From Hyaloperonospora brassicae (Eukaryota > Oomycota > Peronosporomycetes > Peronosporales > Peronosporaceae): a DNA stretch of 64,000 nt. The position numbers and the translations under genes were made by a program. Below, piece after piece: positions 11,331 to 22,000 of the stretch. A model generated the notes under the pieces. That model made no database searches. It was not told the origin of the DNA and saw only the letters and a list, made by a program, of their open reading frames with translations. The stretch is taken from NCBI GenBank assembly GCA_947650285.1, contig CANTFL010001452.1, forward strand, positions 62,001 through 126,000. Reading direction: 5' to 3'. How positions within the stretch are numbered: the first letter of the stretch is position 1; every line of letters starts with the position of its first letter.

Positions 11331-12077
11331 TTAGAAAATTGAGAGCTTCACTTCCATGGCCTCATGAACACGAAACGTGTTTTCAGGGTGCTCGTCAGGG
11401 TCTGCATTGCAGCATAAGCAACTCAGTCAATCAGTACCACTTGCCTCTGAAAGCATTACACACCAACACATTCATCCATAACATGATCCATGATATACCA
11501 CTGAGAAAATCCGTGAACTCAATCTGTTCATCAGCGCCTGTGATTGTATCCAGACCAGCGCGCGAGCTTGGTAGACCGGGGAGGCGCTACAAAGCAATGC
11601 GCAACAATCAGCAGCTTGCTTCCTCCGTATGTGAACATTTGTCCGCACTTTTACCAAAAAGCACCGCATTTTGCTTACTGTAAACTGCTCGAGCACCGAT
11701 TTCTCCGTACGCAGTCGCATGGCTGCCGCTTTGCCGTAGATCTGCTCGACCGTCGCCATCTTGAGCTCCCAGTTGAACTGACGGTGCTGCATGTAGCACA
11801 GATGCAGCATAAACAGTGTAAGTGTAACAGCATTGATACAAGACAGCACTGTGCTGCGCGTACCGTGGTCTGCAGACGCTGGACCTCGTGCAGCGGTCGC
11901 ACGTCCTCACTGGCGCTGTAAAAGCCGAAGCGCAGGGCGTCAGGCGGCGCACGTACGAGCGGAAGGCTGGACGAGTTCTGCTGCAGTACAGGTCCGACAC
12001 ATACACGTACGTAGCACAAGCGTTAGTGCTTCATGTCCGCCACGAATCGCGCTTTCGGTGGCCGACGTCCTCACCAT
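11331..12077 (-). CDS. POMP: Proteasome maturation factor POMP/UMP1, five exons
   Basis: Chaperone for assembly of the 20S proteasome core, expected to act on half-proteasomes. No single frame shows it; I reconstructed exons on the minus strand at 12077-12075 (ATG only), 11980-11864, 11786-11679, 11586-11499 and 11401-11331. The introns are 94, 77, 92 and 97 bp. Donors are GTGAGG, GTACGC, GTAAGC and GTATAT, all acceptors end in AG, and phases match throughout. The product is 128 residues; known members are about 140-150. Family hallmarks seen: RPLHEVQ, the KM...YG...AMRLRTE segment, the RLPGLPSSRAGLDTI block, DEQIEFTDFLSD, and a C-terminus ending HEAMEVKLSIF. The start exon, an ATG directly followed by an intron, is the least certain part. 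It is divergent from the gene starting at 12211 with 133 bp between the ATGs, so the two probably share a promoter region. Confidence 0.82.
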
Positions 12078-12210
12078 ATCGGAGCTTTGTCGAGGAGATC
12101 CAGGAATGGGGAACCTCACCCTCTGGTAAATCGACGAATAGGCTCTAGGATGGGCTAAGCTGTCTCATTGGTCGGTTCGCCCTGTAGCCATCTGCTGTCG
12201 AGGCGCAACA

Positions 12211-13161
12211 ATGGCGCATGGCACGGACGAGTATGGGCTAAAGCGGTCGTCGGGTGTGGACTACAGCCAAGTGCAGGACCGGCAGATCGACGACCAGCGG
12301 TTCGAGCGTCAGCGTCGCATCCGAGCAGCCTCATCAGCGGTGCGCATCTTCTGTCAGTGGCGGTGACGTGGAACGAGCTTATCGCACTGACTCGTGACTG
12401 ACTGTACCGCCAGCCACGTGCAGAGCAGCCGCCCACAAAAGGCGGAGCGAACGCTGGGGTCGTGCAATCTGCGACGATGGACGCGTTTATGCGCATGGTG
12501 ACAGGCAAAGACGAGCGCACGATTGCCGACCGCATCAGCGATCCAAACCGCCCCACGTGGGAGCAGTACAAGAAGGAGAACGCCGACAAGCTGGACCTGA
12601 ATGGCAACGAGGAGAAGGCAATGAAGGAGTATCGGAGAAAGCTGGATGCTTCCAGGGAAAAGGTGCGAGAGGCAGAGGCAGAGGCTAAAACGATAATGTG
12701 CACGAGACGTCTGACCATGTGGCTGTCGACAGAAACTGGCTGGAGGTAGCGGGTCGAAGAAGAGGAAGAAGAAACACAAGAAACATGCACGCTCGTCGTC
12801 TTCGTCGTCTGATGATGATGACAATGACAGTAGCACGGAAGATGAACGCCGACGCTCAAAGCACAAGAGCCGCAAGAAAAGGTGCGTACCTTTTGGGTGA
12901 TCGGTCCTACTGTGTTCATAGCAACAACTGACGCTGCATCTATCGAGTAGGAAAAGCTACAAGCGACGAAACAAGTCGTTGGACTTGGGCGAGAGCCACT
13001 CGAACCCGAAGGAAGACTGTCGCTCGCGACGACATGAACGCTCCAAGGAGACTCGAAAGCTGTCGCACAAGAAAGAGAAACGAGACGCTGTTCCCTCGCC
13101 CATGCGTCTCTCGTCCTTCCTGCAGCGACCGAGCGACGGTTCAGACCGTGAGACTTCATAG
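12211..13161 (+). CDS. FAM133-like lysine/arginine/serine-rich nuclear protein, four exons
   Basis: Inferred exons are 12211-12339, 12414-12662, 12733-12881 and 12951-13161, giving 245 residues. The introns are 74, 70 and 69 bp, with donors GTGCGC, GTGCGA and GTGCGT and CTGAC branch-like sites. Phases are 0, 0 and 2, all consistent. Around residues 80-125 is a segment DPNRPTWEQYKKENADKL followed by EEKAMKEYRRKLDASREK. Its layout, a short helix, RPTWE and then a basic helix, resembles the conserved N-terminal part of animal FAM133 proteins. The rest is low complexity: a poly-Lys/Arg tract, a Ser run, an Asp run, and RS/KK-rich sequence typical of nuclear RNA-processing factors. Function is unknown. 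The family assignment rests on that one segment. Confidence 0.72.
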
Positions 13162-13232
13162 GCCGCTTGCTAAGCTACTCATAGAGACTGTAACATCTTG
13201 CAAGTCCCATTTCTGCCCCCTGTAGTTCAATC

Positions 13233-13245
13233 GCATTCTGCATTT
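13233..13245 (+). promoter_or_regulatory. Candidate oomycete initiator (Inr) element
   Basis: gcattctgcattt fits the oomycete initiator pattern TCATTYYNCAWTTT except at the first base. It lies about 40-50 bp upstream of the ATG at 13283, the usual distance for an oomycete transcription start. Confidence 0.5.
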
Positions 13246-13282
13246 GGACAGGTGACGTCACTTGCCGATCCTTTGCCGAGCG

Positions 13283-14212
13283 ATGGCCGATACTGAGCAC
13301 CGGAAACGGTTCATGCAGCTACTGCGCCAGGGTGTGCAGCTCAAGGTCCAGCAGCAACAGGGCAAAGCAAACTCGTCTGACGCGAGAAGCCTTCACGCCG
13401 AAAAAAGCGACGACGCGCGACGAGCTTTGCTGCTCGAACGCAACGTCATCACAAGTGACAAAGCGGCTGCGTGGCAGACGCTCGCGTGGCGCGATGTCTT
13501 TTCTATGGCGCCGTACTTTGAGGAAAGCGTGGGCGGTAAGCCGCTTCGTATCAAACAGGAGCTGCAAGGGGAGCTCAACGGCTTTGGCACGGGCCTCACC
13601 GTGTGGCCTGCTGCTTGCGTGCTCTTAAAGCATCTAGAGCATCGAGTGGCCAGCGGGTGGCGAGGGTTAGCACATACGGACAAGCCGTTCGTGCTGGAGC
13701 TAGGAAGCGGTACCGGCGCTGTGGGTATTGCAGTGGCAATGCTGCTTCAAGCTGGGCGAGTGGTGCTCACGGACATGGACAATGTCCGCTTCATCATGGA
13801 AGAGAACGTGGCCTTGGCTCGACAAGATGGTGTGCTTGGCAGAAACGTTGTCGTAGATGTTGAAGGCTACGAATGGGGGCAGCCTCCGTCAAAGACTCTT
13901 ATCTCTTCTCCAGACGAACGCTATCCGGATCTCATCCTTGTGTCGGACTGCATCCTGCCACGTCTGTACCCGATGGAGCCACTCGTCGAGGCCTTGAAAC
14001 TTCTCAGTAGACCACACACTCGTATTCTCATTTCGTACGAGCATCGTCATTACCAGCACTTCCAGCCCAAGCAAAAGTTTTGGAACCTCATGGAGGCAAC
14101 CGGGTTCACGCTCAGGGTGCTCAACACTGCTGAATATCATCCATTGTACGTTGCCTCGGATATTGAGATATGGGAGATCACTCCACCCGCTTCCATACAT
14201 GGAGCTTTGTAA
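13283..14212 (+). CDS. Seven-beta-strand methyltransferase (METTL21/methyltransferase-16-like), second paralogue
   Basis: 309 residues from the ATG at 13283; the frame opens seven codons earlier at a TTG, which I reject as the start. Motif I, LELGSGTGAVG, is at about residues 138-148. Strand-2 acidic residues (LTDMDN) are at 162-167, and DLILVSDCILP at about 216-226. A Trp-Pro pair (TVWPAACVLL) stands before motif I, as is usual in this methyltransferase group. The N-terminal ~60 residues are Gln-rich and charged. It is the same broad family as the gene at 3153-3953 but is clearly diverged. Its start follows the FAM133-like gene by 121 bp on the same strand. Confidence 0.85.
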   Translation: MADTEHRKRFMQLLRQGVQLKVQQQQGKANSSDARSLHAEKSDDARRALLLERNVITSDKAAAWQTLAWRDVFSMAPYFEESVGGKPLRIKQELQGELNGFGTGLTVWPAACVLLKHLEHRVASGWRGLAHTDKPFVLELGSGTGAVGIAVAMLLQAGRVVLTDMDNVRFIMEENVALARQDGVLGRNVVVDVEGYEWGQPPSKTLISSPDERYPDLILVSDCILPRLYPMEPLVEALKLLSRPHTRILISYEHRHYQHFQPKQKFWNLMEATGFTLRVLNTAEYHPLYVASDIEIWEITPPASIHGAL

Positions 14213-14381
14213 TGCATTGGCGTTGCATTGTGCGTTCGATAGCTGAAGAAGCTGCTTGACACGAGGTGCTGCCTGCATTCTACTACTGCTTGATCGAGCA
14301 GGCGGCACAGCCGAGACGAGTGCAAGGTAGCGCAGTGCTTCATGAGGCTATCCACGTGTCTTCCGAACAATCGACAACTTT

Positions 14382-14612
14382 TCAAGGAACTGCGTTAATC
14401 CATCCGGCGACGTTTGTGGGCGTAAGATAGCCAGGAGCGAGTTCAGCTAGAGTGGCATAGACTACTTCCGTCAGCTCAACGACAGCAGCGGCAAGTTCGT
14501 CAACTACATAGCTAAGCGTCCGACTTTTCCCTGGATTACTTCTGGAGACTTCTCTGTCATCTGTCTTCGGTCTTGAACTACCAGCCTTTGCAACGGGAAA
14601 TGGCATGTCCAT
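14382..14612 (-). CDS. Possible small hypothetical protein
   Basis: 76 codons on the minus strand. The acidic, hydrophobic-patterned second half (for example VVDELAAAVVELTEVVYATL) looks like an amphipathic helix. The stop falls at 14382. Open frames continue beyond it towards 14250, so a spliced longer form is possible. It would be convergent with the methyltransferase ending at 14212. No family recognised. Confidence 0.35.
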   Translation of the reverse strand: MDMPFPVAKAGSSRPKTDDREVSRSNPGKSRTLSYVVDELAAAVVELTEVVYATLAELAPGYLTPTNVAGWINAVP

Positions 14613-15650
14613 GCTGAATGTTACACACTAAGGCTTCGCGTTTCCAACTTTTGACAGAGGGCTGCACACGATAACTCGCACAGACATTTGCTCTAAACGG
14701 CTTGATCCAGCTGCGAGTGAACCCCCTCTTCCCCCGATAGATGCCAGGTCAACACGCGTTGACTCGACGCAAAATAATCTATGTAACCATAATCTTGTTG
14801 CAGACTATTCATTTTCTGGTACGATGAAGCTAATTTTTCAATTGTAGTTGATGATCAAATTACATCGATCAATAACTCGATGTGCTGCGTCCCATGTGGA
14901 CCGCATCGTCGTATGCGCAACGGTACGATCATATCAGAGTAAGGCTCACCTTATCTTGGACAAGCTAGCGTATTTGTATCAGACGTTGACCACACTGCTT
15001 GCTCGGATAAACATCGTCAGGATTGCAATTACTTTCCAAAAGGACAAGGGTCAACAAGCGCGATGCACACACATGTTTCTTCCTCTTTAGTATTCTCCAC
15101 AGCTCACGAGACTACTTTTGTCGGAGGTTTGATTCTATGTCAGTGCTATACTTCAGCGTTACTGTTTCCGCAACTTGTTCCACATACTAATGTATATTAT
15201 CACGATCAGTAGAAATAAGTGCCTATTGACTTTACACAGTCGTGGCTTGTTCATAGTATATAGCCTCACCTCATCTGAATGGGGGCTATCGCTTGACCGC
15301 AGTTTTATGTCTTGTATCAATATTGCAAGACGCACATGCCGCAATGGCCATATTTTCGATGTGAGGTCATGCTTTTCATTTTTCCAACACGACCTACCAT
15401 CCCGCGTGCACATTTACGCTCTCGTCCCGTCAAGAGCAATGCAGAAATACATAGTTTACACCATAGTAGGTCGCGGTGAAACAACGACACGCCAACAGCG
15501 AAATGCTTGTTTCCACCACCGTCCTGTTTGGCGCAGTTGGTTCACCGCCGTAACGTCCGCATCCATATTGCCAAAGGCACCATTTTTATGCACTTACGTA
15601 CCGATTATAGCCAAATCAAAATTTGTACAAAATTATCACGACGATAAAAA
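14613..15650. other. Start of AT-rich gene-poor DNA, no gene recognised
   Basis: Composition shifts to AT-rich from about 14.8 kb onwards. One frame from 15175 to 15720 is open for 181 codons but has no recognisable domain. Its last ~25 codons belong to a dispersed repeat (see 15655-15745). Confidence 0.5.
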
Positions 15651-15654
15651 AGAA

Positions 15655-15745
15655 GGGTTTTTTGTCAGATGTGATACAAAAACAAAAATTTTGCAAGATG
15701 TCATGCAAGGTATTTTATAAAAGAAAATGTATATTTAAATTTCAA
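15655..15745 (+). repeat. Diverged dispersed repeat, copy 1
   Basis: The stretch beginning gggttttttgtcagatgtga matches, with substitutions and small indels, the reverse complement of 26645-26745 (including gatacaaaaac..., ttttgcaag and aaggtattttata). The two copies face each other about 11 kb apart. Both are in frame with short remnant open frames, so this may be an old transposon fragment. Confidence 0.6.
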
Positions 15746-15955
15746 AGATCCGAAGCTATTGATGCAAAGATCTGAAGCAATTAATGCGACGAACTTATGC
15801 TATTTATCTCAATCTAAAGCTTATTATGACGATCTAAGGCTATTCATAACAGCGTTTTGCATCTCAAGCAATGCTAGTGATTTTAGGTTTGAACGATCTA
15901 GAGATTATTATCTCGATCTGAAAACATTTATCACGATCTGGAGTCAATTCTAAAA
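15740..15955. repeat. Degenerate tandem repeat with GATCTRAAGC-like units
   Basis: Units of roughly 25-35 bp resembling gatctgaagcaattaatgc recur at least six times with heavy divergence (gatccgaagctatt, gatctgaagcaatt, caatctaaagctta, gatctaaggctatt, gatctagagattat, gatctgaaaacatt). Confidence 0.5.
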
Positions 15956-16555
15956 GGTTGTCGCAAATCAAGCAAATGCCTTCTTATAGCACTCATGCTC
16001 CTGATTTAGTTTGCTCATTCGTGCGACACCGTAAAGAGAATCAATGGAAGACTTGAAGGCGAAGAGATGGACTACGGGCAAGGTAGCTGCCCAAGCACTT
16101 TAAGATGTTGCATTCGCGCAAGGCAACTACGCTGTCGTGTGTACGAGAGGTGGGACGATTCGTTTATCACAGTGTAACAGTGCGAGCTCGGGCTGCAAAC
16201 GGCATATTCGATTGGCACGATAAAGGAACAAACATGGTCCATGTGATTGGTTTGTGACGGATACTAATCTGGATCATTAGAATTGCGTTAGTGTCGGGAA
16301 TTTTTTTCGACGGCTCAACTAGTCACCAGCTCTATAGTACGTAATGCATTGTCTGCAGAGCCGACCACGTCCGCAAGAATTCTAGTAGATCAACTTCGTC
16401 ACCAAGCCGAGATGACTGCGTCCTATCATGTGATGTATCGTGCCAAGGTCATAATTATGAAGAGCTGTTTTCTGAAGATCCAACGATTTAGCTCTTTTAC
16501 CAATATTACTGTCTGAATTTTAGCGTCTGAATCCAGGAACACTTACGGAGCTTCA
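15956..16555. other. AT-rich stretch, probable MULE 5' remnant
   Basis: No intact frame. It lies directly upstream of the MULE transposase fragment and may be its decayed N-terminal part. Confidence 0.3.
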
Positions 16556-17473
16556 GTGCGACGAGAAGGGGCACCTCCACCGGGAATTTGTTGTGATAAA
16601 CCCGAAGTGGTTTCTTTAAGAACTAGAATTTTTGGTATTGATGCAGCTCGCATGAAACATCGCAAATACAACGGGGTTCCGATTGTATTGGTCATCCTCG
16701 ACGAAAATTTTAGTAACCAAATCGCCCCAATTGCGCTCGTCCTTGTTAGAGACTACAATAATTACTCTTGTTTTTTTTTGCCGTGTTCTAAATCATATTT
16801 TCCCTCTGATGTTTATCCCTGGCTTCAGTGATTGAAATGCTGGTCTGGTATCTGCCGCCTATTGTCTCTTCATATTTCACATGTTCTGCATTCGTTTTAT
16901 TATAATTGCGGAAAAGCCAAACTATCAGCAGTTTCGTTCTAATTTGTCTTATACTTCTTCACAAGTAGAATGCGAGAAATGACAAAATGGGCAGATTATT
17001 GGTCACCTAAGAGAAGTTCGTATGGGAAGCGAATGCTGCAACACGTCGACCTGATTTCGACATCGCGAAGACCAATCTATACGCTATCAAACCATCTGTT
17101 GCTATATATATCAATGAGATACCACTAAATAAGTGGACCATTCACGTACACTAAGACGCAACTCCACATAACGGATGGCAAACGACCAACTTTGTCGATA
17201 GTGAGCAAGCAAAGAACCTCCGCTAAAAGCCATGGCTTATGATGCCGTACGAGTTCTACAAGTCTTATACGACGATTATAGTGGATAATTGCTACATAAG
17301 GTTATAAATTGTCATATAGAGATAAGAGGGACGTATAGTTACGCCTCGGGCCGAGCAAACGTTGCAAAACAGGTCATGCATGCTGCTGGATATGTTGTGA
17401 CGTTCTGTAATAGCGTAGCATTCTTCACTTGATTCAGCAATCAACTGGAGCAACACCGTGTAGACACCAAGCA
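16556..17473 (+). pseudogene. Degraded MULE (Mutator-like) transposase, 5' part
   Basis: Codons from 16613 to about 16790 encode FGIDAARMKHRKYNGVPIVL followed by a segment with NQIAPIALV and ENYNNY-like spacing. This matches the layout of the MULE DDE transposase domain: first catalytic Asp in FGIDxxxxK, then KYNGV, then NQI.PIA. The frame closes at 16831, and the following 600 bp show only scattered fragments in several frames. The Gypsy element inserted at 17474-17478 separates this from a zinc-knuckle tail at 25740-25810. The gene is non-functional in this copy. Confidence 0.65.
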
Positions 17474-17478
17474 AGCAC

Positions 17479-17868
17479 TGTAACGGGGCAGCCCGTTACA
17501 TGAAATTGTCACTTTAAGGAAAGTGACAATAAAGAATATAAAGATGGATATTCTTTAAACAATATCACCAAAGTGGTGATATTGAAGGGTCGACCAAAGG
17601 GTCTGTTCATTGGTTGATATCGTGATGATATCAACCCACTAATCGCCGCAAGACGCGCGCAATGAGTGGTGACGAGACGTCACCATACATGCAGTTATAT
17701 TAGTATAATTGAATTAAGTCAAACGAAGAGACAGTAGTTTAAAGACTTAATTTATTAATATAACAGTTCTACTTTTACCCTATCTACGCTTCCTCGCTCG
17801 CCACGTGTACGTCCGTCGGGGCACCCAAATCCCTTGCGTTAAGTTACGCAAGGGTGTGCCCCGTTACA
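17479..17868 (+). repeat. 5' LTR of the Gypsy element
   Basis: 390 bp, TG...CA ends within a 10-bp terminal inverted repeat. It contains several hairpins, for example aatatcacc/ggtgatatt at 17561-17583 and cccttgcgt/acgcaaggg near the 3' end. Confidence 0.96.
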
Positions 17869-17870
17869 CC

Positions 17871-17886
17871 TGGTAGCACTTTGTAG
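17871..17886 (+). promoter_or_regulatory. Candidate primer-binding site
   Basis: tggtagcactttgtag starts 2 bases after the 5' LTR with TGG, the complement of a tRNA CCA end. It is not complementary to the tRNA-Ile(AAU) of the array in this window. The priming tRNA is not identified. Confidence 0.55.
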
Positions 17887-17912
17887 TCCTTCCAAGGACC
17901 ACATCATCCAAC

Positions 17913-19067
17913 ATGTTCATGTTGGATGAAGAAGACACCTTTCACGCCACGCGTGAAGGGTTTACCCATTTGAGTGACATCGAATGGGGTGCGGTAGAAC
18001 GAATGAGTTCTACCGTCGGCGAACTCGTCGTCAGCACCATGTTGAAGTCTCTAGACAGAGACCAACAACATGCTGCTATCGCCAAGTTCATTCACAATGA
18101 ACTTGCTCTCGAGAGGGAGAAAGTAGCCTTGCTTCACCAGCAAGGCTCTCAACAGGCCGAGCAGTTGAGAGAACTCGGTGCTCAACAGACGGAGCTGTTG
18201 AGACAGCAGCAATTCCATGCTGCTGTGGGCGGGACGGCGCATGCGCGTCGTCCCGAAGTGATGAAAGTCGACATCTCCAAGTACAGTGGAGTCCCGGAGG
18301 ACTCCCTGTTACTATGGTTTGTCGAACTCGACAGAGCCCTAAGGGCTCGTCGCGTCGAAGATGAGCAAATGAAACTCACATTTGCTCAGACCCACTTGGC
18401 AGGGCGTGCCAAAACTTGGTCCCTGGGACTCGAGAGTAGCGACCCAAACGTGTTTAGGTCGCTAGATGACTTCAAGTCCCGGCTCAGACAAACGTTTGAG
18501 CCGCCACGTGCTGAGTTCAGGGCTCGTTCAGAGCTCCTGAAACTCAAGCAGGGTAAGCGTGATGTGCACGCTTACGCACAACATAAACGACTCCTTGCGA
18601 GTAGTATAACTGCAAACCCAGTTCATGAACACACGTTGATTACGGTGTTCATGCAAGGGCTCGCAGAAGGGCCCGTCAGAAGCCACCTGTTCCGCCTTGA
18701 GCTGAATACGCTTGAAGAAGCGATATCAGCCGCGGAACAGGAAGACTTTAGCATGAGACAGGCTCATGCTAGCTCAAACTCTTACCGTCCACCGAGACGA
18801 CAAGAGATCGGAGGTCCAGAACCAATGGACCTCTGTTATGTTGAGAGCGAGAGACCTCGCTCTACAAGCAACAAGCGATTGCAGAGGTGCAATCGCTGTC
18901 AGAAGTTAGGGCACTACGCATACGAGTGTAGTGCTCCGCGCCCAGTACCAAACAGCACTGAGCGAAATGGACGACCATTCGCCAGAAAGGGCAATGTGCG
19001 TGGGTCCAGCGCTGTTGCGAAGCCGCAACAGCGAGACGGACCATCAAAAAATGGTCGGGGTCAGTAG
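17913..19067 (+). CDS. gag: Gag polyprotein of the Gypsy element
   Basis: 384 residues. Residues ~30-100 are Gln/Leu/Glu-rich and predicted coiled coil. Residues ~120-285 are the retrotransposon Gag core (LLLWFVELDRALRARR, then AGRAKTWSLGL). A CCHC zinc knuckle at C326-C339 (CNRCQKLGHYAYEC, spacing CX2CX4HX4C) should bind RNA. It forms virus-like particles and packages element RNA. The start ATG at 17913 sits in the loop of a hairpin with catccaac/gttggatg arms (17905-17928). The stop at 19065-19067 sits in the stem of the hairpin that follows the -1 slippery site. Confidence 0.93.
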   Translation: MFMLDEEDTFHATREGFTHLSDIEWGAVERMSSTVGELVVSTMLKSLDRDQQHAAIAKFIHNELALEREKVALLHQQGSQQAEQLRELGAQQTELLRQQQFHAAVGGTAHARRPEVMKVDISKYSGVPEDSLLLWFVELDRALRARRVEDEQMKLTFAQTHLAGRAKTWSLGLESSDPNVFRSLDDFKSRLRQTFEPPRAEFRARSELLKLKQGKRDVHAYAQHKRLLASSITANPVHEHTLITVFMQGLAEGPVRSHLFRLELNTLEEAISAAEQEDFSMRQAHASSNSYRPPRRQEIGGPEPMDLCYVESERPRSTSNKRLQRCNRCQKLGHYAYECSAPRPVPNSTERNGRPFARKGNVRGSSAVAKPQQRDGPSKNGRGQ

Positions 19068-19085
19068 GGGCGGAGCGCCCTACTG
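19046..19085 (+). promoter_or_regulatory. Programmed -1 ribosomal frameshift signal between gag and pol
   Basis: The slippery heptamer A AAA AAT at 19046-19052 is in the gag frame. A 9-nt spacer follows. Then comes a hairpin with arms cagtaggg (19062-19069) and ccctactg (19078-19085). The gag stop is inside the 5' arm. Shifting back one base enters the pol frame, which is open from 18962, so the overlap is about 106 bases. Pol has no ATG near its start, which supports expression as Gag-Pol. Confidence 0.82.
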
Positions 19086-22000
19086 ATCCAGCAACCTCAA
19101 GAGAATTTGCATATCTCTTGACGAAAGTTGCTCCAGATACACAATCATTGTGTGTCTCTGCACCTGGTGATGACGTTTCGCTCATCACCTTGAAGTTGGA
19201 AGCGACAAATGATTTGTCGCTTCGTGCCCTAGTAGACTGTGGGGCGTCGAACAACTTTGTTCGTCGCCAGTCACTAGAGGGTCGTAGGCTCAAGTTCGTT
19301 GAGCGCGACATTCCCCTCACAAGGATGACGGTGCGCCTTGCAACAGGCGCATCGATAACCGTTGAGAAACGTGTAGTAGGAATCCACTACACGTTAGAGG
19401 GCGAACAGTACGATGATGATTTCATCGTACTAGATCTGGATGACAAATTTGATGTCATCCTGGGATTACCTTGGCTCAGAAAGTACGAGCCAAGGGTGAG
19501 CTGGCAGCATCGATCCGTGAAGATGCCTGCTGCTTGTTCATCAGATGGCCATCTGATGAACATCTTGGAGCGTCCACAAGCGTGTGGATGTTCTGCGAGT
19601 GAGTGCGATGGCCTCACTTGCGGTACGGTCGTTAGAACGACTGCACAAGATCACAGTGTAGTTGATCACTACACTGTGGAGCAAGCTCCCGGCGGCTGTA
19701 CAGATTTACAGGCTGCGCCGAAGGTCCACCACTCGAATAAGTCGAGTGGACCGGGACATGGATGCATGCCTAGCGGGCAGCATCTTAGAAGAAAGAAATC
19801 TGTTGCCCCCAAGGGGCAACATGAAAATCCTAGGTCGACTGGAGAGTCGACCGTAGAGGATCGGTTCCTGACTGTGGTTGCACAGCCACAGTCGGAAGAC
19901 GTCGAGGGAATAAGTCCCCACGTACTTGAGGAAGGAATTCCTCAAGAGTCGCTTGCTGAGGGATTAGGCCCTCAGCAACCTGTGGAAGCAAGTTCCCAGG
20001 AAGAAACCGAGACGTTGAACGTCTTGGTTAATGACGGATCAAGCGTAGGCGCTTATACGCTTGATCTGATTGTGCCTCCGAAGTTGAATTCGGAGATAAC
20101 TCAGTTGCCAACGCTAGAACCGAAACGGTTCTTGCGTGATCTGCGTAGTGGCAAAGTCAATCAGATCTGCATACTCGTCACAGAGGACGAGTATGTGACC
20201 GACATTCGGTCGGCAACAGTATTTGCTGAGAACGAACGGGTTCTCAGCAGCTCATCGATGGACGAAAGTGTCCTCGATGAGAAGACTCGGATTGAGCGAT
20301 ACGCGTCCCAATCCTGGGAGTCACTTCAGGCAAATCCTTTGTATAAGGATTTGATCGAATTCAGGGACGTGTTCCCTGAATCCGTACCTTGCGAGTTGCC
20401 TAAGGACAAAGGCACTCGACACGAGATCGAGCTCAAACCGGGCTCGAAATACTGTGTCATGAAGCAGTGGCCACTGCCTCGTGAACAAGTACTAGCGATC
20501 GACAAGTTCTTTGCCGATAGCTTAGCAGTGGGCCATGTGAGAGAATCGACATCCCCACACAGCTCTCCGACCTTCCGTGTGCGAAAGGCCACAGGAGGGT
20601 GGCGGATAGTGCACGCATTCGACAAATTGAATGCTGCAACGGTACCGACTCAGACGCCGATACCGAGGAAGGACGTAATCATAGATGGTATGTCAAAGAG
20701 TACCATCTTCTCGTCCATGGATCTGATGGATGGATTCTATCAGATCCTCATGCGTGAACGGGACATCCCGTTCACGGCAGTGAGTACCCCCATCGGGATG
20801 CTGTGGGAGTGGCTAGTTATGCCACAGGGGCTGAGCAATGCCCCTGCAACATTCAACAGATGTGTAACAAATCTGTTGAGACCGGTGCGAGACTTCGCAC
20901 CGAGTTACTTCGACGATGTGTTCGTCCATAGCCGGGCTATGGACGGAAAGACGGACGTTGAAGTTCACAGAACTCACGTTCGTCAGGTTCTTCAACTTAT
21001 GCGCAAGCATAAGTTGTACGCCAACCTCAAGAAGTGTATATTCGCGGCTAGCGAAATACCACTTCTTGGGTGCATCGTGGGTAAACACGGCGTACGCCCT
21101 GATCCCGAAAAGATCAAGGCGATCACCGACTGGCCAGTGCCAGTCGATGTCAAGGGACTAAGGAAGTTCCTTGGTCTTGCGGCGTACTTGCACAAGTACT
21201 CGCGCAACTACGCCGAGATGACTGTTCATCTTTCTTGCTTGCTCAAGAAAAATGTCAAGTGGTCATGGAACGCTGAGTGCCAGCGTTCCTTTGAAGGTAT
21301 CAAGCAAAGCTTGATGCAATCGCCGATCTTGGCGATTGCAGATCAGGACAGACCATTTCATGTGGTCTGTGACGCCAGCGATTTCGCAATCGGCTGTGCG
21401 TTAATGCAGTTCGATGCAGATGGCGCGGAGCGCGTCATCTGTTATCAGTCGCGTCAGCTGCAAGCAGCTGAGCGTAATTACCCAGTGCATGACAAGGAAC
21501 GCCTTGCCATGAAGTACGCACTGGCTAAGTTTCGCGCCTATCTCTTGGGAGATAGACCGTTTGTTGTCTATACGGACCATGCGTCGTTACGCACGGCCGT
21601 GAACAGCCCACACCTCTCGCAAAGAATGGCGAGGTGGCTGTCTTTCTTCGCGGAGTATAACTTCTCCGTGGAATATAAACCGGGACGACTCAATGTCGTC
21701 GCGGATGCTCTTTCGCGCCGGCCCGATTTCGAGCCGGACGCACAATCCAACAGTGAGGATAAGCCCACTGTTGCGACACTGTCAGTCAGTGTCCCGTCGT
21801 CAAGTTTACTTGACGACGTACGAAAGGCATACGCGGAAGATAAGGATCTTCTGCGATTGATGGACCACCTGGTGAATCCATCCAGTAAATCCATGAGGGA
21901 TTTACCGGCTTTGTACCGATCCTCGTCGGATCGGTATAGTACACGCAACGGATTGCTGTACTATACAGCTGTTGCCGACGACACACCTCGTGTCGTCGTA

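Noticed and set aside
12155..13159. 334-codon open frame on the minus strand
   Set aside because: It is the antisense of the FAM133-like gene's low-complexity Lys/Arg/Ser region; the spliced plus-strand model is better supported.
15175..15720. 181-codon open frame in the AT-rich region
   Set aside because: No domain, biased composition, and its end is a dispersed repeat shared with 26645-26745.
17871..17886. Idea that the Gypsy element is primed by the tRNA-Ile(AAU) of the array
   Set aside because: The primer site tggtagcactttg does not complement that tRNA's 3' end (TGTATGACCA).
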